Below are positions 54,219 to 63,509 of a DNA stretch of 64,000 bases, one piece after another. The position numbers and the translations under genes were made by a program. The stretch comes from Nitrincola sp048264025. GTDB lineage: Bacteria > Pseudomonadota > Gammaproteobacteria > Pseudomonadales > Balneatricaceae. The notes under the pieces are model-generated. The model had not been told where the DNA came from. It searched no databases and was given only the letters and a program-made list of their open reading frames with translations. The DNA lies in NCBI RefSeq assembly GCF_048264025.1, contig NZ_JBLXDN010000013.1:48682-112681 (forward strand), given 5' to 3'. How positions within the stretch are numbered: the first letter of the stretch is position 1; the number at the start of each line of letters is the position of its first letter.

Positions 54219-56216
54219 ATGCGCTCTCTTTCTCTGGTTCGACAGATTTCGCTCGGTTTTTTTGCACTGTTGCTACTGCTGGTTGTTATTGCTGGATCCA
54301 GTCTGTTTTCCATGCTCGCAATCAATGATGAGATCGGGAATTTGAATGGTGAGGCCGTTCCTTTATCTCGCGCCGCCGGAGAAACACAGAACTCGCTTTT
54401 GCGTGCTGACCAGGCGTTGAATCTGGCGCTGAGAGCGCAGTCTGCGGAGAATGTAAGCCAACAGTCCGAGCAGTTTGAGCGTAGTTTTTCCAATGTGCTT
54501 GCCGCACTGAACTCCATTCCCGAGCGAGTGCTGACTAAGGAGCCTGAAGTCGCTGAGATGGTATCCGAAATCAAGGGGGCAGCTACTACTTATGCGGAAC
54601 TCGCGGAGAGACTGATGGCCCTTGAAGTCGATAAGCTGGAAAACGACCAGAGGGTTTTGAGCGGTATCAATCGGGTCGGCAAGCTTGACCGTCAACTAAG
54701 TAAATATCTGGATAAATACCTCAATAGTTCTCTCAGTCGCCGCAACCCGGATTTGAAACTGGTACTTGAAACCCTGAGCCGTTCAACACGCAGTGTGTTG
54801 AACGGAATGAGCAATTATCTGGCGAATCCTGATCTGGAAGCTTTAAATCGCGCCGTCGAAGGACAGGAGTTGATTATTCGCGAAAACTACGAGGCGTTGG
54901 CTAGTTTCAACCAGGATTTAGGTAAACTTTTTAGCCTGATGGTACCGCTGTTACTGGATGATCTGGAGTCGGGGCAGGGATTGCTGCAGAGCTATCGGGC
55001 TCAGGTTGAGATTAACAATGCCATTGATGCGCGTTGGAACGAAGCCGTCAGCGAAGTTGATAATACACTCGAGGATCTGTCTGTATTGACCGCGATCAGT
55101 GACAGACTGTTAGCCCAGTCTCAGACGGTGGCGGATAAAACACTTGAACGTAGCCTGTTTTTGCTTTGGGTCGTAGCAGGTGTCGCTGTTTTGCTTACGG
55201 TGATCATAGCCGTTCTGATTGCTCGCTCGATTAAAGGCAGTATTCAGGCTTTCCGCACACAATTGGTAAAAATGACCGAGGGTAATATGACGGTCAGCTT
55301 CGATGCGGCCCGCAAGGATGAATTTGGAGAGCTTGGTGGTTACCTGAATGATCTGAGTAAAACCTTGCACAAGACTCTCGAAGAAATATCACAAATTTCT
55401 GAGCAGTTGGCGGAAAAATCACAGAACAATGCAGATTTTAGTGCCTCCACAACCAGTGGCGTGGATAAACAACGGGCTCTGCTGGAATCAACATCCTCTG
55501 CAATGACCGAGATGGAAAGTGCAGTTCAGGAAATTGCCAATCGCAGTCAGCATACGCTTGAGGTAGCAGAGCGCTCTAAGAGCTTGATGGATAATGTCAA
55601 AGATAGGATCAACACCTCTACAGAGAGTATTCGCAGCCAGGCTGTGCAAATTAACGATGCATCGGAGAAAACCGCTGAGTTGAATGAGTATGGCATGAAG
55701 ATCGACAGCATCGTTGATACGATTCATAACATCGCCGCTCAGACCAATCTTTTAGCGCTTAATGCGGCGATTGAGGCAGCCAGAGCTGGAGATAATGGTC
55801 GTGGTTTTTCAGTGGTTGCTGACGAAGTTAGAACCCTGGCTGCACGAACCCAGCAATCCACCAGCGAAATCCAGTCAATGGTCGAATTGATGCAAAAACT
55901 GATCACTGCCGTCGTTAATGTTATGGAGAAAAGCCAGTCGCAAAGCCGGGTCAGTCTCGAAGCGGCCGGGTCTGCCGAAAGTGGTTTAGTCGAAATGAAT
56001 GCCGCCATATCTGATATCGTCGAAATGAACGTGCAGATCGCCAGTGCTACTGAGGAGCAGAGCTACACAGCACGTGAAATCAGCGAAAGTATTGTCTCGA
56101 TTAACGAAGCCGCTGAGAATAATGCGTCCGATGCCAGATCCAGTGCTCAGATTGCTGATGAGCTGAAAGGTATGGCCAAGCGACAGCGTTCGCTTGTGGC
56201 TCACTTTAAGCTATAA
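54219..56216 (+). CDS. Methyl-accepting chemotaxis protein
   Basis: This protein of 665 aa has TM1 at about residues 10-32 and a helical periplasmic domain (about 33-310). TM2 (about 312-336) is followed by a HAMP domain (about 337-390) and the cytoplasmic signalling coiled coil. The conserved hairpin tip is IAAQTNLLALNAAIEAARAG, followed by GFSVVADEVRTLAARTQQST. There is no NWETF-type C-terminal pentapeptide. SD GAGAAGG lies before the ATG. The preceding gene encodes a periplasmic binding protein, probably its ligand carrier. Confidence 0.94.
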   Translation: MRSLSLVRQISLGFFALLLLLVVIAGSSLFSMLAINDEIGNLNGEAVPLSRAAGETQNSLLRADQALNLALRAQSAENVSQQSEQFERSFSNVLAALNSIPERVLTKEPEVAEMVSEIKGAATTYAELAERLMALEVDKLENDQRVLSGINRVGKLDRQLSKYLDKYLNSSLSRRNPDLKLVLETLSRSTRSVLNGMSNYLANPDLEALNRAVEGQELIIRENYEALASFNQDLGKLFSLMVPLLLDDLESGQGLLQSYRAQVEINNAIDARWNEAVSEVDNTLEDLSVLTAISDRLLAQSQTVADKTLERSLFLLWVVAGVAVLLTVIIAVLIARSIKGSIQAFRTQLVKMTEGNMTVSFDAARKDEFGELGGYLNDLSKTLHKTLEEISQISEQLAEKSQNNADFSASTTSGVDKQRALLESTSSAMTEMESAVQEIANRSQHTLEVAERSKSLMDNVKDRINTSTESIRSQAVQINDASEKTAELNEYGMKIDSIVDTIHNIAAQTNLLALNAAIEAARAGDNGRGFSVVADEVRTLAARTQQSTSEIQSMVELMQKLITAVVNVMEKSQSQSRVSLEAAGSAESGLVEMNAAISDIVEMNVQIASATEEQSYTAREISESIVSINEAAENNASDARSSAQIADELKGMAKRQRSLVAHFKL

Positions 56217-56292
56217 GCTGCCAGTGAGTATATCCGCCGCTATTTTTCGAGCTACAATGTGACCTGACGAGCAAGGCTAGGGAATATCAAGC

Positions 56293-56658
56293 ATGAACTA
56301 TGATGAGTTCAATCACTTTTGTGGTTCTTTTCCAGCGACAACCCACGTTGTGCAATGGGGAGGTTCTCATGTATGGAAAGTGGGTGGTAAGGTATTTGCT
56401 GTTGGTGGTTGGGGAAAGAATAAACAACCGGCATTCACATTTAAAGTTTCAGATTTGAACTTTGATTTTCTCAGCAATCTGGATGGTTATATTCCTGCAC
56501 CTTACTTTGCAAACCGTGGTATGAAATGGATACAGCAAATAGGCACATCCAGTGAGTTGGATGAAGAGCTAATATATTATTTATCAGAGTCTTATCGCAT
56601 TGTGTCACTCGGTTTAAGTAAGCGTAAACAAATAGAGTTGGGTTTAAACCCTCGGTAA
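56293..56658 (+). CDS. MmcQ/YjbR family protein
   Basis: This protein of 121 aa has the YjbR/MmcQ fold. Recognisable segments are CGSFPATTHVVQWGGSHVW, KVGGKVFAVGGW and PAPYFANRGMKWIQ. The fold can bind DNA or nucleotides in some members, but the function is unsettled. It starts with ATG 56293 and is followed by the murein endopeptidase gene three bases after the stop. Confidence 0.88.
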   Translation: MNYDEFNHFCGSFPATTHVVQWGGSHVWKVGGKVFAVGGWGKNKQPAFTFKVSDLNFDFLSNLDGYIPAPYFANRGMKWIQQIGTSSELDEELIYYLSESYRIVSLGLSKRKQIELGLNPR

Positions 56659-56661
56659 CCT

Positions 56662-57336
56662 ATGCGATTTATCCTGGCTATTTTTATATTTTTTCCTGTG
56701 TTGGCAATGGCGCAAGACAGTACCTGTTACGGCACGACTTCCAATGGCAGGTTAGAGAATGCTGCGCAATTGCCGTCTGGCGGTACTAACTATGAAGGCT
56801 ACAGTTCAATTGCTCGCTTGGCAGGAAGAACCTATGTTCATTCTGCTGTAAGGGATATTGTTGTGTCTGCCTACCAGGATCTTGAGAGTGAGCAGCCGGA
56901 TAAAGTCTACAAATATGCGGAGGCGGGTTTTAGAGAGGGAGGACCATTCAGCCCTCATAAGACCCACATGAATGGTCTTTCTGTAGACTTTATGGTTCCA
57001 GTCATCAATTCGGATGGTCGCTCTGTCCATCTACCCACACATTCTCTCAACAAGTTTGGTTACAACATTGAGTTTGACGAAAATAGTCATTACGACGGAT
57101 TGCAGATCGATTATGAGGCGATGGCTGCCCATATCGTGGCGTTGCATCAGCAGTCAAAATTACGAGGGTATGATCTGTGGCGAGTGATATTCGATCCTGA
57201 GTTGCAGCCCAACCTGTTTAGCACTCAGTATGCAGAGTACCTGCGTAGTAATATAGAATTTTCCACCAGACGATCCTGGGTACGCCATGATGAGCATTAT
57301 CACATCGACTTTGATGTACCTTGTGAACAGCTGTAG
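56662..57336 (+). CDS. MepA-like penicillin-insensitive murein endopeptidase (M74)
   Basis: This secreted peptidase of 224 aa has a signal peptide (about residues 1-18, LAMAQ). The M74/LAS metal motifs are present: HKTHMNGLSVDFMVP (HxxxHxxGxxxD pattern) and HDEHYHIDF. These cut peptide cross-links in peptidoglycan. It is shorter than E. coli MepA (274 aa), so only the family is asserted. Confidence 0.87.
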   Translation: MRFILAIFIFFPVLAMAQDSTCYGTTSNGRLENAAQLPSGGTNYEGYSSIARLAGRTYVHSAVRDIVVSAYQDLESEQPDKVYKYAEAGFREGGPFSPHKTHMNGLSVDFMVPVINSDGRSVHLPTHSLNKFGYNIEFDENSHYDGLQIDYEAMAAHIVALHQQSKLRGYDLWRVIFDPELQPNLFSTQYAEYLRSNIEFSTRRSWVRHDEHYHIDFDVPCEQL

Positions 57337-57387
57337 CTGTGGGCCCTGGCATTTATGAAAACTCGTGTAAGAGTCATGGACTGAAAA

Positions 57388-58551
57388 ATGATATTTATAT
57401 TTTATGGGTTTGCAATTCTGTCATTGGTGGTGGGCACTGCAGCCATTTACATGACCCTCATTCAGTCATTTCCGGTGCAGTGGCTGTATTATCACTATTT
57501 CATCAGAAAGCCTTTTACCTGGGGCATTCTTGTTGGCGGTGGTGTCGCTACGGTTCTGATAACCTGGCAAACCGGTGAGTTTCCTCTGTGGACACTGTTG
57601 CCTCTCATGCTGATGGGGTTGGCCGTGGTTTTAGCCTACCGAATGCATCAGGAAAGCGCCTTTAAAGCCGTAGATTTCCCAGTGATGGCCGATGATCGAT
57701 CAAACCTGCTGCTTCAGGACGATATGCAGTTGGGGGTGATTGAATACAACGGGGTTACAAAGGCATATCCGTTGGACTATGTGATACATCACCACATCAT
57801 TAATGATCGCTTTGGCGATCGTCTTGTTGCATTAACCTATTGTGCCATGTGTCACAGTATTATCCCTTTTGATGTGAGCGACATAGGGCCACTGTTTGTT
57901 GGATCGTTCAAAAATGCCAATATGATTGTGGCTGATAGAAAGACTAAGACATTTTTTCAGCAAGCTACCTTCGAATCCATCATAGGCAGGCTACATCCTC
58001 GTACATTGACGATGATTCCTTTTCAGATTTTACCCTGGGCTGAAGTGAAGCAGCTGAGTCCTTGCCCTCAACTGGTCAAGGTAACGAAACAGGACTTTAA
58101 GGAATTTCAGCTGCCTGTTCCTGGAATCTGGAAAAACATCTTAGCCAGTGAATTTACACCGGGACTGTCTGCAACAAAGCGAGATACTACCTTTCCCGCC
58201 AGAACGCGTGTAGTGGGCATTATCGATAACATTGCTCAACCTCAGGTGGCGTATCTTAAAGAAGAATTGCTAACGCAAGGCGTGATCACAAACGATGAGC
58301 TGGATGTTGTTCTTGTTGCCGTGAACAACACCGTACTTGGCTTTAAACGCTCAGTAGCCGGAACACCTGTAAATATTACCCTGAATGCCGATAACACCCT
58401 TGCTGATATCTCCAGCGGAACAGTATGGGATATTCGGGGTAAGTATATGGCCGGTGAGGTAACAGCAGATCTGATGCCGATAGCCATCTCTGATGAGTAT
58501 TGGTTTTCCTGGAAGCTATTTCATTCCGGCAGCACACTCATTCGGCTGTAA
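57388..58551 (+). CDS. DUF3179 domain-containing membrane protein
   Basis: This protein of 387 aa has three N-terminal TM segments (about 1-25, 42-60, 66-86). The DUF3179 domain follows: the diagnostic segments are YPLDYVIHHHIINDRFGDR, LTYCAMCHSIIPF (a Cys-x2-Cys), FKNANMIVADRKTKTFFQQ and WKLFHSGSTLI. Its biochemical role is unknown. Confidence 0.88.
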   Translation: MIFIFYGFAILSLVVGTAAIYMTLIQSFPVQWLYYHYFIRKPFTWGILVGGGVATVLITWQTGEFPLWTLLPLMLMGLAVVLAYRMHQESAFKAVDFPVMADDRSNLLLQDDMQLGVIEYNGVTKAYPLDYVIHHHIINDRFGDRLVALTYCAMCHSIIPFDVSDIGPLFVGSFKNANMIVADRKTKTFFQQATFESIIGRLHPRTLTMIPFQILPWAEVKQLSPCPQLVKVTKQDFKEFQLPVPGIWKNILASEFTPGLSATKRDTTFPARTRVVGIIDNIAQPQVAYLKEELLTQGVITNDELDVVLVAVNNTVLGFKRSVAGTPVNITLNADNTLADISSGTVWDIRGKYMAGEVTADLMPIAISDEYWFSWKLFHSGSTLIRL

Positions 58552-58664
58552 TTTCCCAACGGCCTGGGTAGCAATCGCTTTCATCGATCTTACCGTGAGA
58601 GTTTGACCTATACTGAGTTCAGTATTTCATAGATGGACTGGCTTTAGGTTCCCGAGGAGGTCAC

Positions 58665-59273
58665 ATGAAACTGGAAGATCAGGCATTTAACTCCCTGCTC
58701 AAGTACACCAAAGCCTTGTCTGTTGCATTGGGTTACCGCGATCTTTCAACCCAACTCCATTCCGAGCGGGTGCAAGGTCTTTCTGTGAGTCTTGGGAAAT
58801 CGTGTGGCCTGTCACATAATGAGATTAATACGCTTATTGTTGCCGCTTCGTTCCACGACATAGGTAAAATAGGCATACCCGACCACATCCTGCTCAAGCC
58901 TTCTAAACTTGATAAAACTGAGTGGGAAACGATGAAACAGCACTCCGAAATCGGAGAGGAGATAATGCGCGCCACTGAACTCGAGGGCTCGCAGCAGGCG
59001 GCGCTGTTGATTCGTCATCACCACGAGCATTACAACGGTATGGGCTATCCAGATAACCTATCTGGAGAAAAAATTCCGATTTGCTCACGCATTATCAGCA
59101 TTGCCGACAGCTATGATGCCATAGCCGTGAAGAGGTCCTATCATCACGTACGAACTCACTCGAAAATCATGGATATATTGCATCAAGAAACCGGAGAAAA
59201 GTATGACCCGGACCTTATGCGAGTGTTTGGTGAAATTATAGAATCCAGCCAGTTCAGGGCGGCAAAAACTTAA
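58665..59273 (+). CDS. Stand-alone HD-GYP domain protein (putative c-di-GMP phosphodiesterase)
   Basis: This protein of 202 aa consists almost entirely of an HD-GYP domain. The metal motif is SFHDIGKIGIPDHILLKP, HHHEHYNGMGYPDNLSG carries the GYP motif, and SRIISIADSYDAI follows. There is no receiver, GAF or PAS domain, so it may be regulated by a partner or by expression. A strong SD (GAGGAGG) lies before the ATG. Confidence 0.9.
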   Translation: MKLEDQAFNSLLKYTKALSVALGYRDLSTQLHSERVQGLSVSLGKSCGLSHNEINTLIVAASFHDIGKIGIPDHILLKPSKLDKTEWETMKQHSEIGEEIMRATELEGSQQAALLIRHHHEHYNGMGYPDNLSGEKIPICSRIISIADSYDAIAVKRSYHHVRTHSKIMDILHQETGEKYDPDLMRVFGEIIESSQFRAAKT

Positions 59274-59396
59274 TTCATTCATCAACACGGACGTCGGTTA
59301 TAGAAACATGTTACCTTCGGAGTGCCATCAAACAGGTACAACCCGTCTGGTCCGCTATACTGATACCATCAGTTTACTTGGGACCAAGGAGGCAAC

Positions 59397-62108
59397 ATGT
59401 CATCAGCTTATGCAAAATCGACAACATTGGAGCATCACGGGCGTTCATATCAGTACTATCCTTTTAATGCCCTGACTGACAAGTTCAACCCACAGCGCCT
59501 ACCTTACAGTTTGAAAATCCTGCTGGAGAACATGCTTCGTCATGCTAATCAGGACTTTGTCACCGATGAAGATATCGAAGCGCTGGTTAACTGGCAGCCA
59601 AAGGCCGAGCCGGACAAGGAAATTGCCTTTGTTCCCGCGCGCGTGTTGTTACAGGACTTTACCGGTGTACCCGCCATTGTGGATCTTGCTGTCATGCGCG
59701 ATGCCATGCAGCAGCTTGGCAAGCCAGCGGATAGAATTAACCCGCTTACCCCCGTCGAACTGGTAATCGATCACTCGGTGATGGTGGACGAATACGGTGC
59801 CGCTGATTCCTTCAGAAAAAATACTGACATAGAGATGCAGCGTAACAAGGAACGCTATCAGTTCCTGCGTTGGGGCCAACAGGCCTTTGATAATTTCAAG
59901 GTAGTGCCGCCAGGTACCGGCATAGTTCATCAGGTCAATCTGGAATATCTGGCCAGAGTGACCTTCGAGCGCGACGGTGTGCTTTATCCTGATTCGTTAG
60001 TGGGCACTGATTCCCATACCACGATGATCAATGGCCTCGGAATCCTCGGCTGGGGGGTAGGCGGCATTGAAGCTGAAGCGGCCATGTTAGGTCAGCCCAT
60101 CAGTATGCTGATTCCGCAGGTAGTCGGTGTGAGGCTCAGTGGTTCAATGCCCGAAGGGGTTACTGCGACCGATCTGGTGCTGACTGTGACTGAACAGCTG
60201 CGCAAGTTGGGCGTGGTCGGTAAGTTTGTAGAATTTTTCGGCCCGGGCTTAAAACAGCTTAGCTTGGCTGATCGTGCCACCATCGCCAATATGGCACCGG
60301 AGTACGGTGCTACCTGCGGTATCTTCCCGGTTGATGAAGAAACATTGAATTATATGCGCCTGACGGGCCGTAATGATGAACACATAGAGCTGGTGCGCAG
60401 TTATATGCAGCACATGGGTATGTGGCATGATGACCGCACGCCTGAAGCAGAATATTCAGATTTATTGGTGCTGGATTTATCTGCTCTGGTGCCGTCCATC
60501 GCCGGGCCAAAACGCCCACAAGACAGAATCAGTTTGACCGATACCAAAACCGAATTTGCCACATTGGCCAGCAATCATCAGGAAGCACAAAAGCAACTGA
60601 TTGGCCGGTTTGAAAATGAAGGTGGCAGCACCGCGGTAGGGAATGAAAACGCCAGTGAGGAGGGTAAAGATGACACCAAACACCAGGGAGAAACCTTCAA
60701 TCTGACTCATGGTGATGTGGTGATTGCAGCCATAACCAGTTGCACCAACACCTCTAATCCGGCGGTGCTAATGGCCGCTGGCCTGCTGGCAAGAAAGGCC
60801 AGGGAACTGGGGCTGAAAACCAAGCCTTGGGTGAAGACGAGTCTGGCGCCAGGCTCACAGGTAGTAACCGGCTATCTGGAACAAGCTGGCCTGATGGCTG
60901 ATCTCGAAGCGCTGGGTTTTTATCTGGTGGGATACGGCTGTACCACCTGTATCGGTAATGCCGGTCCTTTGCCCGAACCTGTCAGTAAAGCCATTAAACA
61001 GAAAAACCTGTTGGTTGCTGCGGTACTCTCCGGCAACCGTAATTTCGAAGGGCGCATTCATCAGGATGTACATGCCAACTACCTGGCTTCGCCTCCGTTG
61101 GTGGTGGCTTATGCCCTGGCCGGCAGCATGAATATCGATTTTTATAATGATCCCCTGGGGCAGGATACCCAAGGCAAGGCAGTGTACCTTAAAGACATCT
61201 GGCCCAGCAGCAAGGAAATCCAGCAATGCATCCATGCCAATATCCATGCCAAGGACTTTACTGAGAGTTATGCCGATGTCTTTAAAGGCGATGCTAACTG
61301 GCGCAATCTGGAGGTCAACGACTCGGATCGCTATCAGTGGCCGGATTCCAGCTATATACGTAAACCGCCTTTCTTTGACGGGATTAAGGCCGAGCCTGAT
61401 CAGGTGCCGGTGATACATGATGCCCGTTGCCTTGTCAAAGTAGGTGACAGTATTACCACCGACCATATTTCTCCGGCGGGAGCGATCAAGTCTGATAGCC
61501 CGGCAGGTGAGTATCTACAACAGCAGGGGATAGCGCCGAAAGACTTTAATTCCTATGGTTCCAGACGCGGTAATCATGAAGTGATGATGCGCGGTACCTT
61601 CGCCAATGTCAGACTGAAGAACCAGCTGGCACCGGGCACTGAAGGCAGCGCCACCCATTATTTCCCTGATGACAAGCCAATGTCGATCTACGCGGCGGCA
61701 ATGAAGTATAAGGAGCAGGGTACGCCGCTGATGATACTGGCAGGTAAGGAATACGGTACCGGCTCCTCAAGGGATTGGGCAGCCAAGGGGCCGGCTTTAC
61801 TGGGGGTGAAACTGGTGATTGCACAAAGCTACGAGCGTATACACCGCTCCAATCTGGTGGGGATGGGTATTCTGCCGCTGGAGTTTGTCGACGGACAAAG
61901 TGCCGATTCTCTGGATCTTGATGGCAGTGAACATTTCACTGTGCCTGCAGTGGACCAGCACAGCAAACGGGTGACGGTAACAGCCCGAAAAGAGAACGGT
62001 GAAGAGGTGAGCTTCGAGGCCAAAGTGCGCATAGATACGCCCAATGAGTTCCAGTACTACTTGCATGGCGGCATACTACACTTTGTACTGCGTAAGCTGG
62101 CTCAGTAG
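59397..62108 (+). CDS. acnA: Aconitate hydratase A
   Basis: This TCA-cycle [4Fe-4S] enzyme of 903 aa interconverts citrate and isocitrate. Cluster cysteines are in AITSCTNTSNP and YGCTTCIGNAGP. The N-terminus (SLKILLENMLRHAN) and the swivelling C-terminal domain with GKEYGTGSSRDWAAKGP are typical of AcnA/IRP-type aconitases. An SD AAGGAGG precedes the ATG. The residues at about 385-440 form a more divergent acidic insertion. Confidence 0.97.
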   Translation: MSSAYAKSTTLEHHGRSYQYYPFNALTDKFNPQRLPYSLKILLENMLRHANQDFVTDEDIEALVNWQPKAEPDKEIAFVPARVLLQDFTGVPAIVDLAVMRDAMQQLGKPADRINPLTPVELVIDHSVMVDEYGAADSFRKNTDIEMQRNKERYQFLRWGQQAFDNFKVVPPGTGIVHQVNLEYLARVTFERDGVLYPDSLVGTDSHTTMINGLGILGWGVGGIEAEAAMLGQPISMLIPQVVGVRLSGSMPEGVTATDLVLTVTEQLRKLGVVGKFVEFFGPGLKQLSLADRATIANMAPEYGATCGIFPVDEETLNYMRLTGRNDEHIELVRSYMQHMGMWHDDRTPEAEYSDLLVLDLSALVPSIAGPKRPQDRISLTDTKTEFATLASNHQEAQKQLIGRFENEGGSTAVGNENASEEGKDDTKHQGETFNLTHGDVVIAAITSCTNTSNPAVLMAAGLLARKARELGLKTKPWVKTSLAPGSQVVTGYLEQAGLMADLEALGFYLVGYGCTTCIGNAGPLPEPVSKAIKQKNLLVAAVLSGNRNFEGRIHQDVHANYLASPPLVVAYALAGSMNIDFYNDPLGQDTQGKAVYLKDIWPSSKEIQQCIHANIHAKDFTESYADVFKGDANWRNLEVNDSDRYQWPDSSYIRKPPFFDGIKAEPDQVPVIHDARCLVKVGDSITTDHISPAGAIKSDSPAGEYLQQQGIAPKDFNSYGSRRGNHEVMMRGTFANVRLKNQLAPGTEGSATHYFPDDKPMSIYAAAMKYKEQGTPLMILAGKEYGTGSSRDWAAKGPALLGVKLVIAQSYERIHRSNLVGMGILPLEFVDGQSADSLDLDGSEHFTVPAVDQHSKRVTVTARKENGEEVSFEAKVRIDTPNEFQYYLHGGILHFVLRKLAQ

Positions 62109-62119
62109 CTAAGAAAATG

Positions 62120-62152
62120 CTCAGAGCCATACGTTTGATCTGTGGCTCTGAG
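62120..62152. terminator. Stem-loop after acnA, possible terminator
   Basis: A perfect 10-base-pair stem (CTCAGAGCCA / TGGCTCTGAG) has a 13-base loop and begins 12 bases after the acnA stop. Only a weak T-rich stretch (CTGTATTGTC) follows. It separates acnA from the Fur-box-controlled genes. Confidence 0.5.
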
Positions 62153-62181
62153 CTGTATTGTCATTCGAGCATGCTTGCATG

Positions 62182-62200
62182 GATAATGATTATCATTATT
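62182..62200. promoter_or_regulatory. Near-consensus Fur box
   Basis: GATAATGATTATCATTATT matches the 19-bp Fur consensus (GATAATGATAATCATTATC) at 17 positions. It lies about 78 bases before the GTG of the next plus-strand gene, so iron is expected to repress that gene and probably the one after it. Confidence 0.82.
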
Positions 62201-62277
62201 GACAAAAGTAAAGCTTAGATGTAGGTTGGAAGCTTTAAAGCCGAGTGTTATATACTCTTAGTTTAATAGGTTGGCCC

Positions 62278-62772
62278 GTGAACATAAAATACATAATGTT
62301 ATTGGTTGTTGCACTAGCATTCAATTCAGCATTTGCTATTGACGAAGTTTCATCAGAATACCAAGATGAAATATTTTTGATATATGATTTATATAAGGAT
62401 TCCCAAGCCAGTCTTGTGGAAGAGTCAATAAATCTAAAAATTATTCGTAATGATAATGGTAGTAATAAAATAACTCTTGCTTCATTTGTAGTAGAGGGTT
62501 TTCATGGTGGTAATAACCTTAATCAATTTTTTGTAATGTTTGAATCCAATGAGAATCAAGAAAATAATAAAACCATGGTAACTGGGGTGTTTCCGGTTGG
62601 AATTTTTAAAGTTGCATATGATATTGAAAATTCAGAGTATTCAAGTGGAAAAATCAGAATACCGGCCCCGCAAAACCCTCAGGCTAGCTGGCACACAGCT
62701 AATGATTTAGAGTTTCAGAAAGTCGGCTCACTCTGGTGGGACAGGGTTGATATTATTTCAAGTGAGAACTGA
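62278..62772 (+). CDS. Small secreted protein of unknown function behind a Fur box
   Basis: From GTG 62278 (TAGG upstream) this is 164 aa. A signal peptide ends at about residue 20 (NSAFA). The mature part is rich in Asn and acidic residues and beta-like, with no cysteine. I recognise no family. A frame start at 62245 would place a poor extension before the signal peptide. A+T content is high relative to acnA. The Fur box upstream suggests iron regulation, and the pentapeptide-repeat gene follows four bases after the stop. Confidence 0.55.
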   Translation: MNIKYIMLLVVALAFNSAFAIDEVSSEYQDEIFLIYDLYKDSQASLVEESINLKIIRNDNGSNKITLASFVVEGFHGGNNLNQFFVMFESNENQENNKTMVTGVFPVGIFKVAYDIENSEYSSGKIRIPAPQNPQASWHTANDLEFQKVGSLWWDRVDIISSEN

Positions 62773-62776
62773 TTAA

Positions 62777-63379
62777 ATGATGAAAAGTTTTACCGATGGT
62801 ATGCAGTATTTAGATACTCAATTTAAAAAACTTGAATTGCCAGATATACATTATACAGATATAGAGTTTGAAGAGTGTTTGTTTGAAGACTGTGACTTTT
62901 CCCGGGCAAAATTTAAACAGTGCAAATTCATTAATTGCGATTTTGTCCGTTGTAATCTGAGCTTGATAGATTTATCTGGCAGCAAGTTTTTCGGAGCCAC
63001 CTTTCAAGAGAGCAAGCTGGTGGGTGTTGACTGGACCAAAGCCACCTGGCCTGTGTACCACCTTGACTTTGAGTTGAAATTCCAGCGTTGCATTTTGAAT
63101 GATTCATCATTTTTCGGACTGACGTTAAACGAACTGATTGCAGATGCGTGCAAACTACATGAGGTAGATTTTCGGGAAGGGGATTTCAGAAAATCTACCC
63201 TGAGTGGTTGCGACTTTACCCATAGCTTGTTTATGAATACGAACTTGGAAAACGTTGATTTCAGTGAATCAACTGACTTTGCAATCAATGTGTTAGAGAA
63301 CAAAGTTAAAGGTGCCAAGTTTTCACGTTATGAGGCATCAAGTTTGTTGGAGTTATTGGGAATAGAGCTAGTCGATTAA
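62777..63379 (+). CDS. Pentapeptide-repeat protein, McbG/Qnr-like
   Basis: This protein of 200 aa has a right-handed beta-helix pattern of A/C-D/N-L/F-x-x repeats from about residue 25 to 165 (FEECLFEDCDFSRAKFKQCK and similar). A break in the middle and a C-terminal cap, KVKGAKFSRYEASSLLELLG, are as in McbG/Qnr-type proteins. Those mimic DNA and protect gyrase. It is much closer in layout to these than to generic pentapeptide proteins, but the target is not shown. It is probably co-transcribed with the Fur-linked secreted gene. Confidence 0.82.
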   Translation: MMKSFTDGMQYLDTQFKKLELPDIHYTDIEFEECLFEDCDFSRAKFKQCKFINCDFVRCNLSLIDLSGSKFFGATFQESKLVGVDWTKATWPVYHLDFELKFQRCILNDSSFFGLTLNELIADACKLHEVDFREGDFRKSTLSGCDFTHSLFMNTNLENVDFSESTDFAINVLENKVKGAKFSRYEASSLLELLGIELVD

Positions 63380-63509
63380 CTTCCAGACGGGTTAAATCAC
63401 ACCGCAAGAATCGGAGTGTTGCCGCTTGCAAATCCGCCTAAATTAAGTGCATTCAAACAACGGAAGGAAGAATGCACATGAAAGCCGTGAATAGTTCAAT
63501 GGGGTTGCT

